In this document: in pieces, positions 53,520 through 63,424 of the stretch
Position numbering within the stretch: the stretch's first letter is position 1
How the letters are laid out: the number at the start of each line of letters is the position of its first letter
Assembly (NCBI RefSeq): GCF_016924655.1
Contig: NZ_JAFFJU010000002.1
Span: forward strand, 124,001-188,000
Source of the DNA: Sphingomonas arenae
Lineage (GTDB): Bacteria > Pseudomonadota > Alphaproteobacteria > Sphingomonadales > Sphingomonadaceae
DNA length: 64,000 nucleotides
Direction: 5' to 3'
Translations under genes and position numbers: made by a program
The notes under the pieces: generated by a model
Databases searched by the model: none
What the model saw: only the letters and a program-made list of their open reading frames with translations
What the model was told of the DNA's origin: nothing

Positions 53520-54926
53520 ATGAGACTGACAGTGGCGTGCGTTGCAGCAGCGCTGGTCGTATCCGCACCTGCCGAGGCGCAGATGGCCAAGGGCAGCTTC
53601 GCCGGAACGCTCGAGCCCGCGCCCGGCACGAAGCTCCGGCTGGTCCTGCACCTGCAGGAAGCTCAGGAAGGCGGCGGTCTCGTCGGCAGTCTCGACAGCC
53701 TGGATCAGGGCGCGCGCGGAATTGCCCTCAGCGCCATCGACCTGTCCGCTGACACGCTGCGCTTCTGGGTTCCCGCGGTCGGCGGAAGCTATGAGGGCAA
53801 GTGGGACCCCGCAGGCAACAAGTGGGTCGGCAACTGGTCACAAGGTGGCGCAGGCCTGCCCCTGGCTTGGACCCCTCTCCCAACCAGCACGCGACCGCCG
53901 CTGGCCGCGACGAAGAACTGGACCATGCCGTCCCCCGCCGCGCTGGCGGAGGCCGCGGTCGCGAACCGCCCTGCGCTGGCGCTCGGCGTCGGGACCGTCG
54001 ACGGATCGCGCATCCAGACGACGGTTCGTGGCGGGGCTGCTCATTCCGCCTCGGATGCAACCCGGTTCGAGATCGGGTCGATCACCAAGGTGCTGACCGA
54101 CCTTCTCCTCGCCGACATGGTCGTGAAGGGCGAAGTGCGCCTGGATCAACCCGTCCGCGACCTGTTGCCCGCCGGGGTGCTGAGCGACGGCGGAAATCGT
54201 CCGATCACCCTTCGCGACCTGGCGACCCACTATTCCGGGTTGCCGCGGCTGCCGTCCAACCTCGCGCCGACTGATCCGTCCGACCCTTATGCCGACTACG
54301 GCCAGGCGAAGCTCTACGCTTTCCTCAAGAGCTGGTCGCCCGACCGCAAACCCGGGGCGATGTTCGAGTACAGCAATCTCGGCGTGGGGCTGCTCGGTCA
54401 TGCCCTCGCCCTGAAGGCCGGCAAGCCCTACGAACAGCTGCTGACCGAGCGCATCCTGCTGCCATTGGGGATGAAGGACAGCGACTTCTCGGACCGCAAT
54501 CTGGCCGTACCCCACGGCCCGGACGGAAAAGCGACAAAGGCGTGGAAGCTCTCCGCCCTCGCAGCGGCTGGCGGCCTGCGCTCGACAACCGCCGACATGA
54601 CCCGCTTCGCCGCGGCGCTGCTTGACCCGCCCGCGCAGCTTCGCGCGGCCGTCCGCATGATGCTGGACCATCCCCTCAAGCCCACGCAGGACTTCAGCCA
54701 GATCCGCCTGGGGCTGCTCACGGTGCCCACCAGCGAAGGCCTGCTCCTCAACCATGACGGTGGAACGGGAGGAATGCGCTCGAGCCTGTTCCTTGATCAG
54801 CCACGCAAGCGTGCGGTGGTGGTCCTCAGCAACAGCGTCGGCGAGCCCGCTCCAACCGCGGTGGCGCTGGAAGCGATCGCCGGCGTGAAGATGCCGGCTC
54901 CGCCCGCCGGCAGCGGGCAGCGCTGA
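53520..54926 (+). CDS. exported serine hydrolase of the beta-lactamase (class C / penicillin-binding) family
   Basis: About 468 residues from ATG 53520; ATG 53505 adds five. A signal peptide (MRLTVACVAAALVVSAPAEA) directs it to the periplasm. An N-terminal ~100-residue beta domain of unknown role precedes the serine hydrolase domain with SITK (Ser-x-x-Lys, near residue 185), the YSNLGVGLLG segment (Tyr-Ser-Asn, near residue 285) and HDGGTGG in place of KTG near 410. Class C-like enzymes of this type include esterases and peptidases; beta-lactam resistance is not implied. Confidence 0.82.
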   Translation: MRLTVACVAAALVVSAPAEAQMAKGSFAGTLEPAPGTKLRLVLHLQEAQEGGGLVGSLDSLDQGARGIALSAIDLSADTLRFWVPAVGGSYEGKWDPAGNKWVGNWSQGGAGLPLAWTPLPTSTRPPLAATKNWTMPSPAALAEAAVANRPALALGVGTVDGSRIQTTVRGGAAHSASDATRFEIGSITKVLTDLLLADMVVKGEVRLDQPVRDLLPAGVLSDGGNRPITLRDLATHYSGLPRLPSNLAPTDPSDPYADYGQAKLYAFLKSWSPDRKPGAMFEYSNLGVGLLGHALALKAGKPYEQLLTERILLPLGMKDSDFSDRNLAVPHGPDGKATKAWKLSALAAAGGLRSTTADMTRFAAALLDPPAQLRAAVRMMLDHPLKPTQDFSQIRLGLLTVPTSEGLLLNHDGGTGGMRSSLFLDQPRKRAVVVLSNSVGEPAPTAVALEAIAGVKMPAPPAGSGQR

Positions 54927-54929
54927 GCC

Positions 54930-56480
54930 TCAGTCCGCGACGACGTGCGGCCCGCGCGAGGCCTGGCCCTTGCGCATCAGCAGGATCAGCGGCAGCGCGG
55001 CGAAGGTCAGGATCATCATCAGCTTGAAATCGTCGAGGTAGGCGATGAACAGCGCCTGCCGGTTGATCTCCGCATCGATCACGGACAGCAGCGTCCCGCC
55101 CTGCGCTCCCAACCGCTCCATCAACGATGGGTCGACGGTTGGGATGATCTCCGACGTCACGTTCGACGCCATGTCGGCATGAGCGATCTGCGTGTTCCGC
55201 ACCAGCTGGGATCCCACCAGCGCGATGCCCACCGACCCGCCGATGTTGCGCGACAGGTTGAGGAGGCTCGCCGCGTTGGTCCGCAACTGCGGCGCCAGCG
55301 TCGCAAAGGCGAGGCTCTGCATGGTCACGAAGATCAGCCCCAGCCCCAGCCCCTGGACGATGCCGCTCCAGATCACCGGCCCGGCCGGCTGGTCGAGCGC
55401 GAAGCCCGTCATCATCCACAGGCTCGCGCCCATCAGGACGATGCCGATCGCCACCAGCAGGCGCATGTCGACCTTGCCGATCAACCGGCCCGCCAGCAGC
55501 ATGCTGATCAGCGTCCCCACGCCGCGCGGCGCGGTCAGGATGCCTGACTGCAGCACGGAATAGCCGTAAAGCCGCTGCAGCAATGGCGGCAGCAGCGCCA
55601 GGCCCGCCAGCAGCAGCACGCCCGTCACGCCCATGAACAGCAGGCCCGTCGCGAAATTGCGGTCGGCGAACATGCTCTTCTCGAAGATCGGATCGCGGGC
55701 GGTCAGCGTATGGACGACGAACATCCAGAAGAAGGCGATCGCCAGCCCGGCTTCCGCGATGATCTCCCAGCTCTCGAACCAGTCGAGCTGCTCGCCCCGA
55801 TCCAGGAACATCTGGAGCGATCCCAGCGCAATCGCCAGCAGCGCAAAGCCCATCAGGTCGAATGATCGACGCCGCACCTCGCCCGTCGGCATGTAGCGCA
55901 GCAGCATGACCGTCGCGAGCACGCCCACGGGCAGGTTCACCAGGAACACCCAGCGCCAGTCGAAGCTATCGGTCAGCCAGCCGCCGAGCACCGGTCCCAG
56001 GATCGGCCCGATCATCACGCCGCCGCCGAACAGCGCCATCGCTTGCCCATGCTTCTCGGGCGGGTTGATGTCGAACAAAGTCGCCTGTGCCAGCGGCACC
56101 AGGAACGCCCCGGTGATCCCCTGCAGGATGCGAAACGCGACCATCTCGGGCAGACTGGTGGCGATCGCGCACAGCATGGACGCGGCGGTGAAGCCCACCA
56201 CCGCCCACAGCATCAGCTTCCGGCGCCCCACCCGGTCGGCCAGCCAGCCGCTGATCGGAATGGCGATGGCGCTCGCCACGATATAGCTCGTCAGCACCCA
56301 GTTGATGCTGTCCTGCGTCGCCCCCAGGCTCGCCTGCATGTGCGGCAGCGCGACGTTGGCGATGGTCGTATCCAGCACCTGCATCAGCACCGCCAGCATC
56401 ACGGCGATGGTGACCAGCAGCCGCTCGCTCTTGTCGAGCGCAGGGGCTGCTGCACTGGCGGGAATCGCGGCGCTCGCCAT
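54930..56480 (-). CDS. emrB: DHA2 family multidrug efflux MFS transporter (EmrB-like)
   Basis: A 516-residue drug:proton antiporter of the inner membrane with 14 predicted helices. Marks are LMQVLDTTIANVALPHMQASLGAT (helix 1), SGWLADRVGRRKLML between helices 2 and 3 and GPILGPVLGGWL in helix 5. ATG 56480 shares its first base with the last base of the emrA stop (TAATG), so the two are translated together. With EmrA and an outer-membrane TolC-type channel elsewhere it would form a tripartite pump. Confidence 0.93.
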   Translation of the reverse strand: MASAAIPASAAAPALDKSERLLVTIAVMLAVLMQVLDTTIANVALPHMQASLGATQDSINWVLTSYIVASAIAIPISGWLADRVGRRKLMLWAVVGFTAASMLCAIATSLPEMVAFRILQGITGAFLVPLAQATLFDINPPEKHGQAMALFGGGVMIGPILGPVLGGWLTDSFDWRWVFLVNLPVGVLATVMLLRYMPTGEVRRRSFDLMGFALLAIALGSLQMFLDRGEQLDWFESWEIIAEAGLAIAFFWMFVVHTLTARDPIFEKSMFADRNFATGLLFMGVTGVLLLAGLALLPPLLQRLYGYSVLQSGILTAPRGVGTLISMLLAGRLIGKVDMRLLVAIGIVLMGASLWMMTGFALDQPAGPVIWSGIVQGLGLGLIFVTMQSLAFATLAPQLRTNAASLLNLSRNIGGSVGIALVGSQLVRNTQIAHADMASNVTSEIIPTVDPSLMERLGAQGGTLLSVIDAEINRQALFIAYLDDFKLMMILTFAALPLILLMRKGQASRGPHVVAD

Positions 56481-57523
56481 TACTTGCCCTGACGCAGGTC
56501 CACGGTGACGTCGGCGGACAGGCCCGCGATCATCGGCCGCGACGGCGGCTGGTCGAAGGCAATCCGCACCGGCACGCGCTGCGTAACCTTGACCCAGTTG
56601 CCGTTGGCATTCTGCGCCGGGATGATCGCAAACTCGCTCCCCGTGCCCGCGCCGATGCTCGAGATATGTCCCTCGAGCTCGAGCCCCGGATACGCGTCGA
56701 TCTCGATCGTCGCCTTCTGGCCTGGCACCATCCGGGCGAGGTCCTTCTCCTTGAAGTTCGCCTCGACCCACGCCTCGCCGCTGCGCACGACCGAGACCAT
56801 GCCGATCCCCGGCACGACCTGCTGGCCGACCAGCAGCCGATCGGCGTTGGCGATCACGCCGTCCGTTGGCGCGCGCACCTCCGTGCGGGCAAGATCGAGC
56901 CGCGCCTTCGCGATGGCCGCCCGCGCGGCCGCCTCGCTCGGCTGGTCGCCGCCCGGCGCAATCGCCGCCTGCTTGTTCGCCGCCTGCGCCCGCGCCTCCG
57001 CCAGGGCAGTCCGCGCCTGCGTCACCTGCGCCAACGCCGCGTCATAGCTCGTGCGGGTGGTGAAGCCCTGCTTCAAGAGGTCCGCCTGGCGCGCCAGAGC
57101 CCGCTCCGCAATCGTCAGCTGCCCTTGCGCCCCGACGATATCCGCCGTCGTGCCCGCGGCCTCCGTAACCACCTGCCGTTCGCTCAGCCGCGCCGACGCG
57201 AGCTGCGCCTCCGCCTGGAGCAGCGCCACCCGATAAGGAGCCGGGTCGATGCGGAACAGCACCTGGCCTGCCTTCACGCGGTCGCCCTCGCGGACCAGCA
57301 CCTCCGCGATCGGCCCGCTCACCTGCGCCCCGACGGACGTGATGTCCTGCTTCACCTGCGCATTGTCGGTCGACACGTAGTTGCCGCTCACCTGCCAGTA
57401 CCACAGACCCGCGGCGAGCAGCGCCAGCGGAACCACCAGCATCAGCGCCAGCCGACGAACCCGGCCCGGCCGAGTCACTGCGATGGGCTCACCCGTGATG
57501 GGTTCTGACGTCATCTTGTTCAT
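56480..57523 (-). CDS. emrA: HlyD/EmrA family membrane fusion protein
   Basis: A 347-residue periplasmic adaptor anchored by one N-terminal helix (LALMLVVPLALLAAGLWYWQV). The biotinyl-lipoyl halves are VSTDNAQVKQDITSVGAQVSGPIAEVLV and the late APTDGVIANADRLLVGQQV; a long helical hairpin lies between (about residues 90-200). It links the EmrB pump to an outer-membrane channel. It overlaps marR by four bases and emrB by one. Confidence 0.92.
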   Translation of the reverse strand: MNKMTSEPITGEPIAVTRPGRVRRLALMLVVPLALLAAGLWYWQVSGNYVSTDNAQVKQDITSVGAQVSGPIAEVLVREGDRVKAGQVLFRIDPAPYRVALLQAEAQLASARLSERQVVTEAAGTTADIVGAQGQLTIAERALARQADLLKQGFTTRTSYDAALAQVTQARTALAEARAQAANKQAAIAPGGDQPSEAAARAAIAKARLDLARTEVRAPTDGVIANADRLLVGQQVVPGIGMVSVVRSGEAWVEANFKEKDLARMVPGQKATIEIDAYPGLELEGHISSIGAGTGSEFAIIPAQNANGNWVKVTQRVPVRIAFDQPPSRPMIAGLSADVTVDLRQGK

Positions 57524-57957
57524 GCACTTGCCTTCACATCTCGCGCTGCATCCACATTGGCTCGCACCCGGGCCAGCGCTTCACGCATCATGGTCCTGTC
57601 CTTCTCGGAAAGGCCGGCGAACGCCTCGGCGCTCAGTTCCTCCGCCATGCCGTGGAGCTTGCCGAGCAGCGGCTCCGCCCCCGCCTTCAGGTACAGCTGC
57701 CACGCGCGCCGATCGCCGGGATCGCGGCGGCGCTCGACCAGCCCCGCTTCCTCCAGCCGGTCAACAATGCGGCAGAGTGTGATCGGCTCTACGTCCAGCC
57801 GGTCGGCAAGCTCCACCTGCCGCTGTCCGGGCTTCCGCTCCAAATGCGCAAGCACCCGCCACTGGGCGCGGGTCACGCCCATCGACGACGCACGCCGATC
57901 AATCGCCCGCCGAAGCGCGTGCGCCGTTTCCCCTATTTCCCATCCGAGTAATTCCAT
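57520..57957 (-). CDS. MarR family transcriptional regulator
   Basis: A 145-residue winged-helix regulator from ATG 57957. Marks are SSMGVTRAQWRVLAHLERKPGQ, VELADRLDVEPITLCRIVDRLEEAGLVERRRDPGDRRAW (recognition helix and wing) and a helical dimerisation tail. It is the first gene of marR-emrA-emrB and most likely represses that operon until a ligand binds, as EmrR does. A near-perfect palindrome sits 11 bases upstream of its start. Confidence 0.92.
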   Translation of the reverse strand: MELLGWEIGETAHALRRAIDRRASSMGVTRAQWRVLAHLERKPGQRQVELADRLDVEPITLCRIVDRLEEAGLVERRRDPGDRRAWQLYLKAGAEPLLGKLHGMAEELSAEAFAGLSEKDRTMMREALARVRANVDAARDVKASA

Positions 57958-57967
57958 GAACCGCCAT

Positions 57968-57987
57968 ATAGTGAGGATGCTTACTAT
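57968..57987 (-). promoter_or_regulatory. MarR-type operator in front of the marR-emrAB operon
   Basis: A 20-base palindrome, ATAGTGAGGA-TGCTTACTAT, pairs at eight of ten positions. It lies 11 bases upstream of the marR start, a position where binding by the MarR protein would block its own operon. It also lies between marR and the divergent ABC transporter gene. Confidence 0.65.
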
Positions 57988-58046
57988 CAGCAAGCGTGCT
58001 GGTAGTCAGTTTCTTCCCAGCCCCGGGGCGCGTAAGCTGCAATGCC

Positions 58047-59804
58047 ATGGACCAAGGCCTCCGCACGCTGCTCCAGATGCTGACCCCGCGTCAGCGGCGT
58101 CGCATCCTGCTGCTGCTCGCCCTGATGCTCGTCGGTGGCGTCTCGGAACTCCTGACCATTGGCGCCGTCGTCCCGTTCCTGGCCCTGCTTGCCGACGCGG
58201 ACGCCGTCACCCGCTTTCCCGTGCTTGGGGAGACGCTGTCCCTGCTCGGCGCAACCAGCCGCGGCGACCAACTCCTCGCGCTCACGCTCGCCTTCATGGC
58301 CGCGACCCTGGTCGCCGCCGCCCTGCGCATCCTGCTCGCCTGGGGGACGCAGCGTTTCGCCATGCGGTTCGGCCACCATCTCGCGGCCGAGATCCACCGC
58401 AGGACCCTGCTGCAGCCCTATTCGTGGCACGTGCGCCACCGCTCCAGCGTCACCATCTCGACCCTCGATCAGGTCCAGCAGTTGCTGTTCACCGTCATCC
58501 TGCCGTTGCTCCAGGGCCTGTCCGCTACCCTCATCGCCCTGTTCATCGTCGCCGCCCTGATCGCCGTCGATCCGCTGACCGCCTTCAGCGCCGCGGCCGG
58601 CGTCGGCACGCTCTACTTCGGCATCTCCATGCTGACCCGCAGCCGCATCCGGCGCGCCGCGCGGATCATCGGCAAGGCCCACGTCGAGCGCGTCCGCCTC
58701 GTCCAGGAGAGCCTCGGCGGCATTCGCGACATCATCATCGACGGCAGCCAGGATCGCTACCACGACGCCTTCCGCACCGTCGACCTGCGCTTGAACAAGG
58801 CGCGTGCGCGTTTGAGCGTCATCGCCCAGACCCCGCGCTTCCTCATCGAGGCGGTCGGCATGATCGCCATCGCCGGCCTTGCCCTGCTGCTCGCGGGCCG
58901 TGCGGGAGGCATCGCCGCCGCCCTGCCGGTCCTGGGCGCCCTGGCCCTCGGCGCACACCGGCTGCTCCCGCTCATCCAGCAGATCTACCAGACCTACACG
59001 AACCTCAGCGGCAACAGCCAGATCGTGGGCCAGGTCGCACAGCAACTCGCCCTGCCGCTTCCACCCGCCCAGGCGGAGCCGGCCAAACGCCTCCCCTTCC
59101 ACGACCGGATCGAAATCCGGCAGGTCGCCTACAGCTACCCGACCCGCCCGGTGCAGGTGCTGCGCGGCATCGACATGACCATTCCCCGGGGCGCCAAGTT
59201 CGCGCTCGCCGGGCGGACCGGCAGCGGAAAGAGCACGCTCGCCGACCTCGTCATGGGCCTGATCGCGCCCGACGAAGGCAGCATCCTGGTCGACGGCATT
59301 CCGCTGACCGACCGCAACGTGCGCGCTTGGCAAAACAACATCGCCCATGTCTCCCAAACCATCTTCCTCAGCGACGCGAGCATCGCCAGCAACATCGCGC
59401 TCGGACGGCCGGACCAGCTCGACACGGAGCGCGTCCGCGCCGCGGCGCGGGAAGCCGCTCTCGACGACTTCATCCAGTCCTTGCCGGAAGGCTATGAGAC
59501 GCAGGTCGGCGAACGCGGTGTCCAGCTCTCCGGCGGCCAGCGCCAGCGCCTGGGCCTCGCCCGCGCCCTCTACAAGCAGGCGCCCTTTCTCGTGCTCGAC
59601 GAAGCCACCAGCGCGCTCGATCCGGAAACCGAGGCCGCGATCCTGGGCGCGCTCGACGGCTACGTGGCTAAGGGCGGCACCCTGCTGCTGATCGCGCACC
59701 GCTCCAGCACGCTCGCCGCCTGCGACCTGATCGTCCGGCTCGAGGCAGGCCGGATCGTCTCGGTCCAAAGCACCGGTGATCCGGAACGGCGCGCCCTGCC
59801 TTAG
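58047..59804 (+). CDS. ABC transporter, fused membrane and ATPase domains (PglK/MsbA-like)
   Basis: A 585-residue half-transporter. The membrane domain (first ~330 residues) has six helices, beginning with RILLLLALMLVGGVSELLTIGAVVPFL, the type of start seen in lipid-linked oligosaccharide flippases such as PglK and WlaB. The ATPase part has LAGRTGSGKSTLADLVMGL (near residue 385), the Q-loop NNIAHVSQTIFL, GERGVQLSGGQRQRLGLARAL and FLVLDEATSALD, then IAHRSSTL. With AsnB, FdtA and FdtB next to it, export of a lipid-linked glycan is likely. ATG 58047 was chosen before MDQGLRTLLQ. Confidence 0.87.
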   Translation: MDQGLRTLLQMLTPRQRRRILLLLALMLVGGVSELLTIGAVVPFLALLADADAVTRFPVLGETLSLLGATSRGDQLLALTLAFMAATLVAAALRILLAWGTQRFAMRFGHHLAAEIHRRTLLQPYSWHVRHRSSVTISTLDQVQQLLFTVILPLLQGLSATLIALFIVAALIAVDPLTAFSAAAGVGTLYFGISMLTRSRIRRAARIIGKAHVERVRLVQESLGGIRDIIIDGSQDRYHDAFRTVDLRLNKARARLSVIAQTPRFLIEAVGMIAIAGLALLLAGRAGGIAAALPVLGALALGAHRLLPLIQQIYQTYTNLSGNSQIVGQVAQQLALPLPPAQAEPAKRLPFHDRIEIRQVAYSYPTRPVQVLRGIDMTIPRGAKFALAGRTGSGKSTLADLVMGLIAPDEGSILVDGIPLTDRNVRAWQNNIAHVSQTIFLSDASIASNIALGRPDQLDTERVRAAAREAALDDFIQSLPEGYETQVGERGVQLSGGQRQRLGLARALYKQAPFLVLDEATSALDPETEAAILGALDGYVAKGGTLLLIAHRSSTLAACDLIVRLEAGRIVSVQSTGDPERRALP

Positions 59805-61759
59805 CCGCGCTGCTCCCGCAGCCACGCCTGGAACATCAGCACCGCCCACAACGCCGGCGTCGACTCGCTCTGCCCGGACAAGTGCTGCGTCCAGCGCCGA
59901 CGGATCGCTGCGGCATCGAAGTGGCCTTCCTCCGATAGCCTCGATGCATCAAGCAGATCCTCCGCCCAGTCCCGCAGCGGACCCTTGATCCACTGCCCAA
60001 CCGGCACGGCGAACCCGCTCTTCGGTCGGTCGATCAGCTCCCTAGGCACGTGGCGGTAGAGGATCTCGCGGAGGATGTGCTTGCCGCGACCATCCCGGAC
60101 CTTCATCGACGCCGGCACACGCGCCGCGACCTCCGCCACCCGGTGATCGAGGAAGGGCACCCGCGTCTCCAGGCTCACCGCCATCGACGCACGGTCGACC
60201 TTGCACAGGATATCGTCCGGCAGATAGCCGACCGCATCGGCGAAGCACATGCGCTCGACCTCGCCCGCATCCACGGCCAGGTCGGGCACGGGCGCGCCCT
60301 CCCCTCCGATCACCGGCGAGCGCTCCGTACTCCATTCATCGAGGAAGCTTGCAAACACGTCGCCCGCCGAGCGTGCTTCGGCCGCGACCCTCAAGCCCTT
60401 CTGCAGCCGCGCCCCCGCATGCGGCGGCTGGTGCCCCGGCAGCATTCGAAGCGCCTCCGACCAGAAGCGGCTGGACACCCGCCCCAATGCCCGGCCAGCC
60501 ACTGTCCGCAGTGGCGTCGGTACTCGGGAGAGCTTCTCCCACAGCGCTGGAGCCATGACATGGCGATTGTAGCCCGCGAACAGTTCGTCCCCGCCGTCCC
60601 CTGTCAGCGCCACCGTCACCTCCCCCCGGGCGAAGCGGCTGACCAGGAAGGTCGGGATCTGCGAACTGTCGGCGAAAGGCTCGTCGTACATCGACGGCAG
60701 CAGCGGAATGACGTCCTGCGCCTCGCGCACCGTGACGACATGCTCGTGATGAACGGTCCCGAGGTGCTGCGCCACCGCGCGCGCATGGTCGGCCTCGTTA
60801 TACCCCTCCTCCTCGAAGCCGATCGAGAAGGTCCGCGCCGGTGAGGACGCCTGCCGCTGGTACAGCGCCACGACCGTCGAACTGTCGATCCCGCCCGACA
60901 GGAAGGCGCCCACCGGCACGTCGGCCATCGACTGCCCCGCCACCGCCGCGCTCAGGGCGGCCTCTGCCGCTTCCATCGCCTCCCGCTCGTCGCCGATCGG
61001 ATCGCGCCCGCCCCGCTCGACCACCTCGCGATAAGACCAGTAGCGCCGCAGCGACACGCCCCTGTAGGCTCCCCCAACCTCCGGCGGAGCGCTCAACGGC
61101 ATCGCCACCGCCGGATCGATCGTCAGGATGCATCCGGGCAGCAGCTTGAAGATTCCCGGATAGATGGAGCGCGGGGCCGGGATGTACGTGCGGGCCGCAA
61201 AGTGGCCCAGCGCCACCCGGTCGATCTCGCCCCGGAAGTCCGGATGCGCTCGAAGCGCCTTCAGCTCGGACGCGAACACCAGGTCTCGCCCCGCCCAACC
61301 GTAGTAGAGCGGCTTCTCCCCGAAGCGGTCCCGCACAAGGTGCAGCCGCCGCTCCCTCCGGTCCCACAGCGCGAAGGCGAACATGCCGACCGCCTCCGCC
61401 AGCGCGGCTTCCAGTCCCCAGCAGGCAATCGCCTGCAGCAGCGTCTCCGTATCCGAACGGCCGCGCCAGCCACCCTCCGGCGCCTGACCCTGCGCCTCCA
61501 GCCGTCGCCGCAGCTCCGCATGATTGTAGATCTCGCCATTGTAGCTCAGCACCCACCGGCCGTCGGCGGAGTGCATCGGCTGGTGACCGCAGGCACTCAG
61601 GTCCACGATCGCCAGCCTCCGGTGCGCGAGGCCCACCCGGCTCTGCTCCTCGATCCAGAAGCCTTGATCGTCGGGTCCGCGATGCCGCAACGCATCGGCC
61701 ATCGCGCGCAGCGTGCCTTCGTCCGCCCGCTGTCCGACCACCCCCGCTATGCCGCACAT
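59801..61759 (-). CDS. asnB: glutamine-hydrolysing asparagine synthetase
   Basis: A 652-residue class II amidotransferase. After the Met, Cys2 (MCGIAG) is the N-terminal nucleophile; the glutaminase domain continues with LRHRGPDDQGFW, VLSYNGEIYNHAELR and RSDTETLL. The synthetase domain has the pyrophosphate loop FLSGGIDSSTVVALYQR, YDEPFADSSQIP and LTGDGGDELFAGYNRH. In polysaccharide loci such genes are thought to amidate sugar acids or other acceptors rather than make asparagine. Its stop overlaps the end of the convergent ABC transporter gene by four bases. ATG 61759 was chosen because Cys must follow it directly. Confidence 0.93.
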   Translation of the reverse strand: MCGIAGVVGQRADEGTLRAMADALRHRGPDDQGFWIEEQSRVGLAHRRLAIVDLSACGHQPMHSADGRWVLSYNGEIYNHAELRRRLEAQGQAPEGGWRGRSDTETLLQAIACWGLEAALAEAVGMFAFALWDRRERRLHLVRDRFGEKPLYYGWAGRDLVFASELKALRAHPDFRGEIDRVALGHFAARTYIPAPRSIYPGIFKLLPGCILTIDPAVAMPLSAPPEVGGAYRGVSLRRYWSYREVVERGGRDPIGDEREAMEAAEAALSAAVAGQSMADVPVGAFLSGGIDSSTVVALYQRQASSPARTFSIGFEEEGYNEADHARAVAQHLGTVHHEHVVTVREAQDVIPLLPSMYDEPFADSSQIPTFLVSRFARGEVTVALTGDGGDELFAGYNRHVMAPALWEKLSRVPTPLRTVAGRALGRVSSRFWSEALRMLPGHQPPHAGARLQKGLRVAAEARSAGDVFASFLDEWSTERSPVIGGEGAPVPDLAVDAGEVERMCFADAVGYLPDDILCKVDRASMAVSLETRVPFLDHRVAEVAARVPASMKVRDGRGKHILREILYRHVPRELIDRPKSGFAVPVGQWIKGPLRDWAEDLLDASRLSEEGHFDAAAIRRRWTQHLSGQSESTPALWAVLMFQAWLREQRG

Positions 61760-61904
61760 GCTTCCGCCACCCGTCCCGCCTTCAGGCGTCGGCCATAGCG
61801 TTGCACCATTGCTCATGCGCGAAGAAAATCGTGGGCTCTCGTCGCCCGGCCGCTATCCGCGACGTATCCCCCGCGGCTATGACCCTTGGCGGGGTGGAAC
61901 GACG

Positions 61905-62327
61905 ATGACCTATACACTTCCGGCCGGCTGCGCGCTTGTCGACCTGGCGATCAGGGGCGACGATCGCGGGAGCCTCATCGCGCTCGAGGGCGACCGTAAC
62001 CTGCCGTTCGCCGTCGCCCGCGTCTATTACGTCTTCGGCACTAAGGCCGGGGTCAGTCGCGGCTTCCACGCGCACCGCAAACTGAACCAGCTCGCCGTCG
62101 CGGTCAGCGGCTCCTGCACCATGCTGGTGGACGATGGTTCGCGCCGTACCGCCTTGCCGCTCGACCGCCCCGACCAGGGCCTGCTGCTCGGCCCGATGCT
62201 CTGGCGGGAGATGCACGACTTCTCGCCCGACTGCGTGCTGCTCGTCATGGCCGACACGCCCTATGACGAAAGCGATTATGTCCGCGACTACCAGGCCTTC
62301 CTTCGAGAGGTCCGGGCGGCGGCGTGA
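61905..62327 (+). CDS. FdtA/QdtA-type dTDP-4-keto-6-deoxyglucose 3,4-ketoisomerase
   Basis: A 140-residue cupin-fold protein of the WxcM-like/FdtA family. It moves the keto group of dTDP-4-keto-6-deoxyglucose from C4 to C3, opening the way to dTDP-3-amino-3,6-dideoxy sugars. Marks are [40 protein letters not shown] and the [19 protein letters not shown] segment, with the acid/base histidines in HAHR. Whether it yields the galacto (FdtA) or gluco (QdtA) product cannot be told. It overlaps the aminotransferase by four bases (GTGA). Confidence 0.88.
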   Translation: MTYTLPAGCALVDLAIRGDDRGSLIALEGDRNLPFAVARVYYVFGTKAGVSRGFHAHRKLNQLAVAVSGSCTMLVDDGSRRTALPLDRPDQGLLLGPMLWREMHDFSPDCVLLVMADTPYDESDYVRDYQAFLREVRAAA

Positions 62328-63424
62328 CCATCCCGTTCCTCGACCTGGGCGCCGCCACGGCGGAGCTCCGGTCAGACATCGACGCCGCCATCGCCCGGGT
62401 GCTCTCATCCGGCCGCTACATCGGCGGGGAGGAGGTCACCGCCTTCGAGCGCGAGTTCGCCGCTTACGTCCACGCGCAACATGCCGTCGGCGTCGGCAAC
62501 GGCCTCGACGCCCTCCATCTCGCCCTCCGCGCCGTCGATATCGGCCCGGGCAACGAGGTGATCGTCGCCAGCAACACCTTCATCGCCACCTGGCTCGCCG
62601 TCACCATGGCCGGCGCCACGCCGGTCCCGATCGAACCCGATCCCCGCACCCACAATCTCGACCCCGCCCGGATCGAGGCCGCCATCACCCCCCGCACCCG
62701 CGCCATTCTCCCCACCCACCTGTACGGCCAGCCCGCCGACTTCGCGCCCATCCTCGCCCTCGCGGAGCGTCACGGCCTGAAGGTGATCGAGGATGCCGCC
62801 CAAGCCCACGGCGCCCGCTATCGCGGCAAGCACATCGGCGCCCACGGCCACGCCGTCTGCTGGAGCTTCTACCCCGGCAAGAACCTCGGCGCGCTCGGGG
62901 ACGCCGGCGCGGTGACCACAAACTATCCGGAGGTCGCGGAACGTGTCCGCCTCCTCGGCAACTACGGCTCCCGCACCAAGTACGTGAACGACGTCGCGGG
63001 CGTGAACTCCCGCCTAGACCCGCTCCAGGCCGCCGTGCTCCGCGTCAAGCTCCGCCACCTCGACGCCTGGAACGCCCGCCGCGCCGCCATTGCCGCCTTC
63101 TACCTCGACCAGCTCGCCGACCTTTCCCTCACGATGCCGTTCGTCCCCGACTGGGCCGACCCCGCCTGGCACCTGTTCGTGGTTCAGTCCGACCGCCGCG
63201 ACGCACTCCAGGCCGCCCTTCGTTCCGGCGGCGTCGAAACCCTGATCCACTACCCTATCCCGCCGCATCTCCAGGGCGCCTACGCCCACATGGGCCTGCA
63301 CCCAGGCAGCCTGCCTGTCGCCGAACACCTCGCCGCTTCCGTCCTCAGCCTGCCGCTCGGACCCCACCTCTCCCTCGACCAGGCCGGCCAGGTCGTCACC
63401 GCCCTCCGACACGCACTCCAGTGA
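62324..63424 (+). CDS. DegT/DnrJ/EryC1/StrS sugar aminotransferase (FdtB/QdtB-like)
   Basis: A 366-residue PLP enzyme that aminates the 3-keto sugar made by the preceding isomerase to dTDP-3-amino-3,6-dideoxyhexose. Marks are [47 protein letters not shown], the [13 protein letters not shown] segment and the PLP Lys186 in [13 protein letters not shown]. Start GTG 62324 overlaps the isomerase stop in GTGA, and its own stop overlaps the next gene the same way, so the three are translated in series. Confidence 0.92.
   Translation: MTIPFLDLGAATAELRSDIDAAIARVLSSGRYIGGEEVTAFEREFAAYVHAQHAVGVGNGLDALHLALRAVDIGPGNEVIVASNTFIATWLAVTMAGATPVPIEPDPRTHNLDPARIEAAITPRTRAILPTHLYGQPADFAPILALAERHGLKVIEDAAQAHGARYRGKHIGAHGHAVCWSFYPGKNLGALGDAGAVTTNYPEVAERVRLLGNYGSRTKYVNDVAGVNSRLDPLQAAVLRVKLRHLDAWNARRAAIAAFYLDQLADLSLTMPFVPDWADPAWHLFVVQSDRRDALQAALRSGGVETLIHYPIPPHLQGAYAHMGLHPGSLPVAEHLAASVLSLPLGPHLSLDQAGQVVTALRHALQ

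Noticed and set aside
57987-59849. A 620-codon open frame antisense to the ABC transporter.
   Set aside because: Asp/Gly/Ala-rich shadow; the ABC transporter has full Walker and signature motifs.
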